From Leptoclinus maculatus (Eukaryota > Chordata > Actinopteri > Perciformes > Stichaeidae), in NCBI GenBank assembly GCA_032191485.1, contig JAVDOI010000016.1:11828759-11892758 (forward strand): a DNA stretch of 64,000 bases, read 5' to 3'. The notes beneath the pieces are model-generated. The model saw only the letters and a program-made list of their open reading frames with translations. It did not search any database and was not told the origin of the DNA. A program made the translations under genes and the position numbers. Position 1 is the first letter of the stretch. Every line of letters begins with the position of its first letter. Below are positions 13,401-30,600 of this stretch, one piece after another.

Positions 13401-15579
13401 AGCTGGACGAGGACGAGGACGAGGCCGAACACGAGATGATCGAGAACGGTTACTACGAGGAAGGGGACGGCTACGCTTTCGTCAATGGCGTCGTTGCCGA
13501 CGAGGAGCAAAGCGGGGTCGGGGACGCGGCCGCTTCAGAGTCGAGTCTTCTGTTCGAGCAGCTCGGCATCGGCTACCCCCATGAAACAAAGGACTTATCA
13601 AAAGCGCCCATCTGCTCCAACCTGGCCTCCAGCAGTGCCGGGTGTAGCAGACCTCCCTGTCCCTCCGCCTCCTTCTCCTCCAGCCTGCGGTGGTATGAAT
13701 GTGCAGCAACGCCGCACATGAAAGCGTGAGTCAGCTCGCACAATTATTCATGTTCTACTTTATGCAGATATTTGTCCTTTTCTGGCACATTATAATTAAT
13801 ATTCATCAACTATTTTCTTATAATTCTGCAGGTTCATTAAGGCAAAGGAAGAAATGAAACACCTGAAGCTGCCTGGCTTCTTGTACAGTGACGTGTCTGA
13901 GCTGGCGTCCACTGTGCCCTACTTCAGCCTGGAGGAAGATGAAACTTGCGAAGAAGGCATCCATCTCATAGTCTGCGTCCACGGCCTGGACGGTAGGAAA
14001 CCGTATCTTCTAGGGTGAATTGGTTCCTTTTGTTTTGTTTTTGGTTTCCAAAAACATATTGGTGTCGTTCTCTGTTCCCTTTACTGCTGCAGGTAACAGT
14101 GCAGACCTGAGACTGGTGAAGACTTACCTGGAGCTTGGACTGCCGGGCGCTCGTATAGACTTCCTGATGTCAGAGAGGAACCAGGTGAGTGGATGAGCAC
14201 ACAGACACTACTGTCATCTGTCGTCGGCATGGATGAGCTGTAACGCCTTCGTCTTTTCTTTTTAATGCTCTTTTCATCCACAGAATGACACTTTTGCTGA
14301 CTTTGAGTCGATGACAGACCGACTGCTGGATGAAATAGTCCAGTACATTCAGATATACAACCTCACAGTGTCAAAGATAAGGTAACATGTTCTATCCTAC
14401 CCACATGTAATATATCGTGTATTATCTAATGGCATACTTTCGTGGTTCGTTAGGTAGCTACATGATGCCGTAGTCAGCTCTTTACTTTAGTATACGTGTT
14501 CTCAACAGAATCATAAATAAATATGTTAAAAGTTTGTTTAACCTTTGCAACCAACTTCAGCATTCAGATTGTGTCCGAAAATTCTGTTATGTAACACTGT
14601 AAGTGTGTGAAAGATGTGCATATAAATGTTGTTTGGTGTCGTTCTGGTCTCTCTGCAGCTTTGTGGGTCACTCCTTGGGGAACCTCATCGTTCGCTCAGT
14701 GCTAACTAGGCCCAGGTTTAAATGTTACCTGAGCAGGCTGCACACCTTCCTCTCCCTCTCTGGACCTCACCTGGGCACATTGTACAACAGCTCTGCTCTG
14801 GTCAACACGGGTACGTTTCAAAACATTTAGCTGCTGGTTGAACAGCAAACCGCTAGTTGCCATTATTCTCTCTCTCTCTCTCCTCTGTCATTGTGGTGAA
14901 TCCTGTTAAGTGACGGTTAATTGTGTGTTCCCAGGCCTCTGGTTCATGCAGAAGTGGAAAAAGTCCGGGTCTCTCCTTCAGCTGACTTGCCGTGATAACT
15001 CTGATCCTCGCCAAACTTTCCTCTACAAGCTCAGCAAGAAATCTGGTTAGCTTTGTCTTCTATTTCAACAAAATACGTTTCAGGCTGTATCTGTGGAATA
15101 TGAGATTGTAGAGATAACTTTTCTACTATTCGTCTGCTTTTGAAGGTCTGCAGTTTTTCAGGAATGTGGTATTGGTTGGGTCACTGCAGGATCGCTACGT
15201 CCCTTATCATTCTGCTCGAATAGAAATGTGCAAAACTGCAGTAAAGGACAAACAAACAGGTGGGTTTGGATTGAATAATTATGTCTACAAAACTAAATCG
15301 TATACCATCGTACAAATGAACTAAAGAACATCAAAAGTACCAAACCTTGGCCTGTTTCCCTCGTCCATACCAGGTCCTGTGTATGCTGAGATGATTGAGA
15401 ACCTGCTGCTGCCAGTACTTCAGAACAAAGACTGTAACCTAGTGCGATATGATGTCATACATGCCCTGCCCAACACAGCCAACTCCCTGATTGGCCGGGC
15501 CGCCCACATTGCCGTCCTTGATTCTGAGATCTTCCTGGAGAAGTTCTTCCTCGTTGCAGGCCTCAAGTTCTTTCAGTAG
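4468..15579 (+). CDS. fam135a: FAM135A, putative serine-hydrolase-fold protein (19 coding exons, 1370 aa)
   Basis: Coding exons: 4468-4544, 5304-5383, 6273-6412, 6944-7014, 7147-7320, 7586-7712, 8663-8816, 9818-9867, 11050-11205, 11349-11422, 11525-11679, 11805-13725, 13832-13992, 14093-14184, 14284-14381, 14659-14810, 14935-15045, 15146-15259, 15374-15579. All junctions are GT-AG and phases agree, giving 4113 nt. The N terminus begins MTEVQATVEFSVELHKFYNV, as in vertebrate FAM135A. Residues about 1-370 are the conserved FAM135 N-terminal domain. The 640-residue exon at 11805 encodes the low-complexity, Ser/Asp/Glu-rich middle. Residues about 1090-1370 are the DUF676 alpha/beta-hydrolase-like domain, with GHSLG near residue 1182, an Asp in LQDRYVP and a His in AAHIAVLD that could complete a triad. 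The C terminus matches FAM135A better than FAM135B (for example VSKISF, ALVNTGLWFMQKWKKSG). The enzyme activity and substrate are not established, so the hydrolase role is inferred from the fold. The ATG at 4468 is chosen because the first residues match the family. Confidence 0.95.
5774..5791. repeat. Poly(C) run, 18 bases
   Basis: Homopolymer in a FAM135A intron. Similar C or G runs of 13 or more recur at 41199, 53322, 54127, 60183 and 62882, and lengths of such runs are prone to sequencing error. Confidence 0.95.
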
Positions 15580-16990
15580 AAATGAGGCAGAATCAACCAG
15601 AGGAATGTGGAGCTAATACCTCGCTGCATCGAAACCGTATTCTGATTATTTCTTGGTTTTTAAAATACATAGAATCACTTTTCAAAGACATGAGCAAAAT
15701 CACAAGTTTTCTTTCATTTCATGTTGTTTATATTGGAATCACAGTGGATATGGACATTTTTATTTTTCTACTGCCATCTTTTAAACATTGTTTTTTTTTT
15801 GTGTTCGGGAAACTACCCCCCCCCCCTTCCCATCATATGCTATGTTTTCAGTGGTATTTATGTTCATACTTTTTAATTAGTTATTCAATTAATTTTAGAT
15901 GCTGAACTGGAAATGTAGCTGCTACAAAAATGAAATGGCTGTTTGGGTGAGCTGGCCCGAGTCACGTCTGCACACATACGTACTGTCCTCACCATTGCAA
16001 ACGTTTCCCATCGATTTTAAGAGACACTGCATTGATTTGCACCACAACTACATTTTACAAGCTTTTGTACTGAAAAATGGTCATTTGTACAAGTTACTTT
16101 TTTTATCCACAATGTTCCATCATTTTGAATGGCAAAGATTGCATTTGAGATAGGATTGTTGTTCAGACTTCGCAGCCTTTGCGTTGGTCTTAATACTTGC
16201 TACTCTTTGCCATTTACCCAACCTGGTGTTGGGAGAAGAAAGCTTTACCTACGACATAACGACATAACAACATTTTATTACAGGGGTTTTAAGCAATGAT
16301 CATCATTTAGCAAAAGCACATAATGGTAATATGGACTTGTTTTATTGAAAGTATTTGGTTGTTATAATTTGGTGATTGTGTTTGAACTGGAAAGTATTGC
16401 TTTGAATTAAAAAAATGTTTCTTGGAAAATTGTTTATACATCATCGTAATCTACCATTAAATCTGCATATTATGAAGTTGGTTAAATGACTTTTCTTTCT
16501 TTCTTTGTGTCACTGCTAATCACAGGTCTTAGTACACTAAGTGCAGGAAACTCGTTCTGAAGTGATTTCATATCGACTATGAATACAGTCTCAGCTGTGC
16601 CGTTTATATCGGGGAAGAATTTAATTTTATGAGCTAACTAACATTGGCCACGCTTGTTATGATGAATTCAAGTCTAGTTTTGATCAACATTGATGTACAT
16701 CTCTTGGGCTGGGTTCGTTATGATTGAACACATGTAGCAGTATAATTAATTCTATTGTGTCTGCAGTTTGCTCTGTTATCGTGGTGCTCTTTCTTTCAAT
16801 GATATTCATCTCCTTTCATTATGGTTTAGATTTCTTTATTTTTTTTTCAATTTATCAAATGGCCCTGCAGATGGCAGTGTCATCACAGTAACGTGTTCTT
16901 TTAAAGACCAACAATAAAAGTGGGAACTTGTGTGGAGTGTTTTGCTCAGAACCTGGGTACGTGAATAAAAGTTAGAGGTTATAATATCTC
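15580..16990 (+). other. fam135a: FAM135A 3' UTR
   Basis: Non-coding, AT-rich sequence after the FAM135A stop codon. It continues to two close AATAAA signals at 16913 and 16964, after which the sequence changes character. No other gene is seen on either strand. The 3' end is inferred from the signals only. Confidence 0.65.
16913..16969 (+). terminator. fam135a: FAM135A polyadenylation signals
   Basis: AATAAA at 16913-16918 and again at 16964-16969, about 1.35 kb after the stop codon and each followed by T-rich or GT-containing sequence. Either or both could set the mRNA end. Confidence 0.6.
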
Positions 16991-19900
16991 AACTCTAAGT
17001 GCCAAAGTTATTATTAGCACATCACTTAATGTTATTTTACATACTGTAGGCCTGTATGATCACATGTTTAAAGTAAGTTTTAACTCGTCATTCCTACTGA
17101 GGAACTGTATATTTTACACCTTTTACATAAAGGGAATTTGAAACCTCATCTGCATCCCACTGATTGGAGACTATTGTGTTCCATCAGTGCAATAATATTT
17201 AAAAAGGATGTATCGTTTTACTGGCTGATAGAAAAAGATAGACGGAGGCTACAAAGTACACATGATTGGAGACTTATTTCCACAAGATTATGGCAGATGA
17301 ACCACTTCCCTGTCTTTATTGAAATATTAAGTTGTAGGCGCACAGGAATATAGTATAGACATTCATATAAAAAATAAGTCTTAAGTCCAGGAGAAACATT
17401 CCTATTTATTTGTATTCTAACATGAAAAGAGAAAATACAGCCGCATAACTACTTCTCATGGGGTGAAACACATTCACCATAACAAGCGCCATGACAATAG
17501 GTCATATGGTGTGATTTGACTATCAGAGCAGACTCCCGATTACCTCATCCACTTCAACCGCAGATAATATTGGGAAACCAAAAAAATCCCATTCAGGGCC
17601 GAAATATTGGTCAAAATACAGAAGAATACAAGATGTACTAATTAAACACAAGTCTATGTTCAAGGAAAACCTGATAGGAGCCTATTCAACGCAACAGCAA
17701 GGGTCCCATATACGTTTATTGCCTCTAATTAGCACGAGATCGCTATACCAACTAAAAATAGGGGACATGTCTGTTGAGAACCACGTTGAAAACATGAATG
17801 TTTATTTTCATGTATGTATAAGTAATTATTATTTAATACTCATGGGATAAAGACTAAAATAAATATTGAATACAACATGACAATAGTAAGAACATTTCCA
17901 ACAAGCATTCACTCACAACAGACGCACCCCTACAACTATCCGAAATGGTATGGCTCAATCGTTAGGGCTGCCCGGTGGTTGAAGGAGTTGGGCTGCAACA
18001 CGCGATGGGGAGGGGGATGAACATGGTGTCCTCCAAACTTCTGTCATGGTTTTATTCGGATAGGAAAAGTAGATTTTGAGTTTGACCAAAGCACTAAGAA
18101 GACCTGCGACTGAACTTAGAGCCCGTTCGCCTCGTACGATGTGACGGTAAGTTACTTACTGCTCCATAGCGTGCTAGCAAAATGAGTAACGTTAGCCAGA
18201 GGTAGAGATGCACTTGTTGCGTTAGGTTGTAACGTTAACTCACCATCCAAGCAAACAAACTTCTCCCTTTGCTTAAATGTTCAGCGTTATCGCGGTATTA
18301 GTACAAAAACAGTCTTACTTTAGTCTCTCCTGCTTTGTTTATGATTTGAGGAAGCTTACGCAGACCGTAAATATGTATAATTAACCAAGCTACAGCGACA
18401 CTTTGACAGAAGTAGAGGCTACTAGCTTGGGACGTTTTTGTTGCGTTAATTGTGCCCGTCTGGGTTCTGCTCCCTCACCACTGAAGAGGCGGCTCACCTT
18501 ATTTTCAAGTGGCCGCGAGTACATCAAAAGTGGTGTTCCCCTGTTTGTTCAGACACGTTACGCCCTCTTATGTGATTCTTTTACGGTTTTAGCGGGCTGT
18601 GAGCATCCCTCACCCTCCAGAGAGCTCGCGCAGTGCAGAGGGGTTTGCGATAGACAGCAGTGGATTATGACAGTCTTGTAATTAAGGCGTACAGATGGCT
18701 CCTCTCATGTGATGCCAGGTTTCCTCCTGGTCAGCAGCGAGGGGATGTCTGAAGACAGCACTGTTTGGGCTGATAGTGAGCGTGTTATGGACGTGGGGTG
18801 AAGACTAGTGTAGCTGATTGTGCTCTGGATTTAAGGTTAGTGTTGCTTCACTGTTTCAGGCATATATTGATGTACAGTAATATGGCAGCATTAATAACCG
18901 CGTAACCTTTTAAGTAAACGTATGTTTGCCCTGTGTCAATGATGACACGTTTTTGATTTATTTATTTGAGTTTTCAGTCAGGGCAGATGCAAAAACAATG
19001 CAAAAAAACACCCACAAGCCCAAGTTCCTAGTATTTCCGTTTCTCCTTCAGTCTCATTGCTTCACACATGAATTGCTCATAAATTGTTTGCATATGTCTA
19101 CAACCTCCAGCATCTCTGTAATAAACACACATATAGTGTATTATCATTTGGTTATCATCATAGATTTGCTTTTATTGTATAGGTTTATGATGACTGAATA
19201 AAATCATCTGAGTATATATTTTCATCAGTATAGCTCACTCATATAGTATATTGAACAACCAGAGTAGAGAGGTACAAAACCTTCATAATGGGCATAAATT
19301 ATATTGAAGAAGCCTCAAAAACTAGTGATTAAAAAGAATGATGTAAGACTTATTTATACATTGTGCGAGTATAAATGTATTAAGTGTGAAAATACATCAT
19401 ATATTTGAGTCTGTTCTTTACCACGTGCTGCATTAACAGAGTAAATGTACAATATAGATTGACTCATAAACAAGTCTGATGTCCCAGCTTCTGGTATTTC
19501 AGGTTTTTTTTCCGCCTGTTTGCGCTGACACACAGATGTGTTTGAACATGTCCATAATCATATTTGGTACAACGAATCATTTGCTCTCTGAGCTAAGAAC
19601 GTATCACTTTTGTAGTTCCCACAACTTGTTTTGTACACTGGCATCCCCTTTTTATAATGTTCCTCATGATGTATCTCAACAAACGTATGCAAACATATTT
19701 CTCCCCTACGTGAATGCCAAACTCCTCGAAAGTTTGGTGTAAAAAGACACAAGTGAGACGCAGAGAAACAGACGTTTGTTTGTCCAAGTTGCCCCACCAT
19801 GCTGGGTATCATCTACTAAGAGCTGCTTAACTAAGAGCAGTCTGCTTCACTTACGGGTCATTTGTTGTTGTTTTTGTCCCTTGTACCTTTTCTTACTGGT

Positions 19901-20500
19901 TAATAGTCAAGAGCAGGATTTAAGGGGATCAGAGCGGGCGCGGCAGTAATTAACCAGATTAATTGATTGTGAGACGTTAAGCAGATGATCCTCCCACCGG
20001 TACGGGCTTCAGGTCAGCGTCGCTGGGCAAGCTTCAGATGAGTAGACTGTCCCGGTCCACCACGGCCACTTGCTTTGATGTCTTAAGCCTCATCTGCAAC
20101 AACACAAATCCTTGATTACAGTAGGATAATCTCATTGAATTTGGCCAATTATATCTCTGCTTTTCCATTATACTCTATTGTAGTGTTTGCTGATAATTTG
20201 GGTCCAAATGTTTTTTTTTTTAAAGGTAGACCAATTTATGTCATGTATTTGATTCAGTTTTGGAAGGATAATGGGAGACAGCCATGTAATTGTGTCTGAA
20301 TATGGGATAATATGTTTTTTGCTTTGGACTGACTGACGGCATGCTAATGCAATATCAATGCAGAAGGTTACATGTTGCACAACAGAACCTAGATCTGTTT
20401 TAAATTCCACTCTGCCGTCTCCATCTTTCACATTGAACTGTAGTCTCATCACGTTTTTTTACAATTTCTTTGCTTATCTCACCCTGATGTCATCTGTCAG
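16991..20500. other. Intergenic region with possible frmd1 5' sequences
   Basis: No coding exon is recognisable. A possible non-coding frmd1 first exon ends at a good donor (GACG followed by GTAAGT) at 18146, in a slightly CpG-richer stretch with TAACGTTAGC words near 18187. The rest is AT-rich sequence. The assignment to frmd1 rests on position alone. Confidence 0.4.
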
Positions 20501-20507
20501 GTGCAAT

Positions 20508-20534
20508 ATGGACGAACATCCCGGGAACAGATAA
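20508..20534 (+). promoter_or_regulatory. Short upstream ORF in the frmd1 5' leader
   Basis: An ATG lying just after a consensus acceptor (TCTGTCAG at about 20500) opens an 8-codon ORF that ends in TAA, 74 bases before the frmd1 start codon. If this acceptor is used, the uORF is in the mature leader and could damp translation. Seen directly; the regulatory effect is inference. Confidence 0.4.
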
Positions 20535-20607
20535 GAACGTGAAGGACAGAGGAAGCCAGAGAAGACTGAGGCCTTTTAACAGAGAGAGAGTACTTATCAC
20601 CGACACC

Positions 20608-26446
<5,839 letters not shown>

Positions 26447-27419
26447 ATCCGCCAATTACTGATGTCCACAAATACGCCTTCTCCTCCTTCATCTACAGTG
26501 CAGATTAACTTGTAGGTTGCCAACACACGGATGTCTCAAGAGTTTTCCACTGCATGTGGGGAGGATGACAACACGGGATGTGTGTGTGTTTCAAAACTGC
26601 AGAGAGACTTTATTGAAAATGACGAGACTCCTCATTCCTCATAGAAAAGCTGTGGATTAGAGAACGGTGCTAATTCAGCAACATTTCAAATCGGTGAACA
26701 GAGCATATTTATTAATGTTGTATATTGTGTACATACTACTTGCACTATTTTATTACATTTCTAATCAGTTTTATGTTCTTTTATAAGCTGTTAAAATGTT
26801 TCTGAAATGTCGGGGGCATAACGTTTGATAGTAACGGACATTTTGACTTTTTCCTTGCTAATGTAAACACTTGTTTATTTCCTTGTTTTATTCAGGAGAA
26901 ACTCCAGAAGCCAGTTTGTCCTCCTGTAATCCTTTATACTGTTTTTTTTTTAAAAAATCATATTTTTTAATATACTCTATTTTTGTATAGTGTGCTCTGT
27001 CATGCTTTTCCTATTAGTCTGCTACATCAATGTAGCTGCTGATGTGGAAAATGTAACCTCTTTACAGCTGGTAATGCATTCATCCAAAGCTTCTCTATTC
27101 TATACTCTCCCCCCGCTGTTGTAATTACAACAGAAACATATTCTTTGTAAAGCACTGTTTCTGTAACGAGAAGGTGTATAATGAATCTGCAGTATTTTTG
27201 TATTACGTAACTCCCAGACAAAGCCTCTGTCCTCTTTTTCTCAGACATTATCATCACTCTTTTGTAAATGATAATTGGTATTCAAAAGAACTATTCTGCC
27301 AATATGAACGCAGTTTGAACGGTTTCAAGTCTCTAAACACTTTCTTCCAATGCCAATAATGTATGAACTGTATGAACAATTTATTTTTATCTAAAGCAAC
27401 GTTTTTTACTATGGTGAAA

Positions 27420-27425
27420 AATAAA
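27420..27425 (+). terminator. frmd1: frmd1 polyadenylation signal
   Basis: AATAAA about 970 bases after the frmd1 stop, followed within 30 bases by GT-rich sequence (GGGGTGTCTTC). It lies only 264 bases before the TARBP1 start codon. Confidence 0.65.
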
Positions 27426-27540
27426 TTTTAAATCCCACTAAAAGGTAACGGGGTGTCTTCACTTGTTTCATACGTGGCTTAAATTTGATATGTAAGATTT
27501 TTCAATTTGCACAAAAACTTCACTGCTATTCCTTTACGGT

Positions 27541-27688
27541 CACTGCCACTTCTCGCGAGAGTTTGCGATTGCGTTTGCGGAAGTTTACATTCCGTTTGGA
27601 AAAACGTGTTGGCCATGGACGCCGCGAGAGGTGTCTGTTGCTGGGTGTCTTAGCTTGCTTGCTTCTTGCAGCGTAGCCGCTCCTAACA
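27541..27688 (+). promoter_or_regulatory. tarbp1: TARBP1 promoter with a TCTCGCGAGA element
   Basis: The perfect palindrome TCTCGCGAGA lies at 27551-27560, 129 bases before the TARBP1 ATG. It is a known core element of TATA-less housekeeping promoters in vertebrates, bound by BANP. A possible ETS site (GCGGAAGT) follows at about 27577. The whole stretch is CpG-rich compared with its surroundings and has no TATA box. The mark is seen directly; promoter function is inferred from position and motif. Confidence 0.7.
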
Positions 27689-30600
27689 ATGTATTCCGTT
27701 TTAATTAACGCGGTCTTGTCCAGCTCTCCTGACTACGACCTGCTGTTCGAGTCTCTGACCTGGCCGAGTGACTCGTGGCCAGCGACGGAGCGAGTGGAGG
27801 CGCTGACAGCTTTCATTGAAGGACTTGGACCAATTCTAGCCGAGTCGGACACTACTCCGCTTTCAGCAGCGAAAAGAAGATCCATTGTGGATAAAATCGA
27901 CTCGGTGGTTTGGACCCAGTGTCTACCGCTTCTCTCCAGGATATCGGCAGAAGCCGGCGAAGGCATGCGCTGCAGGGAGAGCACCGCTGCTGCCTGCAGA
28001 CTCGTGAGTGTCTGTGTCCCGCTGTGTGACACGTCCGTACCGGGCCGAGTAGCTCGGTCTGTCCTGCCGTCGCTCCAGCAGTCGGAGGAGGAGGAGGTGC
28101 CCGGTCCAGGACGACTCAGTGTGGAGGTCGCCAGTGAAGTCCTGGCTGCTCTCGTACCTTCTCTGGCAGCGGACGAACAGCTCACGCTCATCACCTTGTC
28201 ATCCGCCTTGTCCTGCATCAAAACACTGCCCGACGCTTTGGTCTCTAAAATCATCGTCAGGCTTCTCTTAACCGTGCTGAACTGCTGCAGCGGCGCGAGG
28301 TTAACGAGCGTCCTCCGGCTGGTCCTGGATGACATGTGCAGCTGGCACTGCGCTGACCGCACACATGTGGTCGCGGAGCGGACACTGCTGTGTTTGACCG
28401 CCCTGTCGGACCACCTGCTGAAGCCTCGCAGCCTTCCATCTTCCCCCTCCTCCTCCTCCTCCTCTTCATCATGTGAGCTCGACCCTCGTCTGTCCGTCCG
28501 GTTCTGGAGGATGGTTCAGGATGGACTGACTCACAGAGACGGCGTGTCACGAAAGAGGGCGTTGTACCTGCTGAAAATGTGCGTGGCCCTGTCGGAGAAG
28601 GAGGGGTTGGACTGTCCTCTCTCTCCATCAGAGGAAGGTGACGTGCTCAGATTGTACTGACACTGTAACAAATTCAAGTTAACTGGTGTTGTATTGTTTA
28701 TTTTCTCACTGTTTTTTTTTAAAATGAATTGTTACAGATGACATCTTGTTCAAATGGGCCCCTAACAGGAGTAAGTTGCTGAGAGAGTTCTGGGAGGACT
28801 ACGCACTGGTGATGGAGACCCTGGAGGAAAACCAGGTGGAAAATCCCACACGACTGCTGCTTTTGAGTTCAGAGATGAGAATCATGATGCAGTTTTGTAA
28901 TCTTGATCGTCTCTGTTTTGTTTTCCTCTGCAGATTCATGTCGTCCGGCCAGTTCTCAACAGAATAGACACGTTGATCCAAACAGTAACTGATAGCCAAG
29001 GTAACGCTAGACTTGGGTAATATAATGAAATACTTCTGTTTTTTTCCTGAATATTTGGAAAGATTCGTTTTACAGCCTTCTCGAGCAAATTACTTGTTTA
29101 TTTCAGACATTTCTTGCTCTGTTTTGGTGTCGGTCAGATGAAGTGATGGAGCTGTTGTTAAAACTTCATGATGAAAAATGGATCAGTTCATCCTATTAGT
29201 TCTCCATGAACCCAAAGTGCTGAACTGATCGTATTAACTTTTTTTATCAACTACTGACAATTTCATAAACACACTTTTGATTGTCTTATCTCAACCACTT
29301 GTAAGGAGAGATTTCAATTTACAAAAACATGAGTCAAATTATTTTTAATTGCTAACTTTTTATTCACTTGAAACTATAATAAAGATACAAAGGCAACCTA
29401 ATAGTAAAAACCCAGTTATGTGAAGTGCCACCTGGTGGTCTGTACCTGCTCTCTTTATCAGTGCTCTGTGTGTGTGTGTGTGTGGCAGCTTCAGGTCCAG
29501 TCTTCTTCCACCCCTCCTGGCTGCTGTGTGTGTACCAGCGGATGTTCCACAGTGAGAATAAATCCCTCATGAGAGAGGGAGTGTGTCACCTGCTCGAGCT
29601 GCAGGTCCTCCAGCAGCCAGCCTTTGCGTTGGCCTTTTCTCAGGTACAGGCTCGGACACAATCCGTTCAGTGTGATTCAGACTTATTAATATAATGTCAC
29701 AGAAATCATTCAAAGTGCAAACTTCCCTCTTCTGTCGCTCTGCTCCTCAGTTCATCGTTGGCCCTTTTATGGATGTTCTGTCTGAAACTTCGCTCTTTTA
29801 CAAGTGAGGGTTTCAAAACACCAAGGCAATAAATAAAAGCAGGGATTTCTGTGTAATTGTGTTATTATTGTATTATAAACGTGTTTCTGCACCAATGCCT
29901 CATGAACCCACCTTCTGCCCACATGTAGGTCAGTTGGGCAGAGTGTAGGAGATTGTCCTGAGCTCGGGGCTAAACTGCAAGTCTTCATCACCACCTTCTT
30001 TACCAGTTTACCGTCGGAGCATAGAGGTACAGGAAATCAGACGCTGCAGAGAGTAAATCTTAAAGCTCTCACTCACGTCTCATGGATACAAAATTAACAT
30101 GCCCGTCTCTTTTGCTTTGTAGGCCGTATGTTGCTGCAGATGATTCAGCAGCTGTGCTCTAAGCACTGGTGTGCGGTGCCCCTCCTCTTCCTCTCCCAGG
30201 CTCTGTCCACACTGCCTCCAGCTCCACTGCTGGGGACGGAGGGGCTCACGGCTCTCAGGTACCTCGTCACGGTTACGGTTACAGTTACACAGACGGCGTC
30301 GTAGCTCGTCATGCTTGATGTGGAAGCTCATCTCATCCGCTGTGTTTTACAGGGAGGTGCTGCGCAGCACCATGATCACTCATCAGGTGCTGCTGAGAGG
30401 TGCCGCTCAGTGCTTCTTGCTGAATAGCATGCTCTGTCTCACAGAAGTGGTAGGAAGTACATAGTTTACTTGATGCTAAAATAACTGAAACACCTTATTA
30501 TATAATATGACAGCGCGATTGCAAACAGCATGATGATCATTGCTTTTTTCTTTCTTTGACTCTTAAAAGTACCATGAATTCATTTTTTTAAGAGAATATG

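Noticed and set aside
12388..13510. Several antisense ORFs opposite the large FAM135A exon
   Set aside because: Shadows of a 1.9-kb coding exon; no splice sites or family match.
27733..28628. Antisense ORFs of 209 and 123 codons
   Set aside because: They are opposite TARBP1 exon 1, whose + frame matches the family and splices correctly; antisense frames in GC-rich coding exons are often open.
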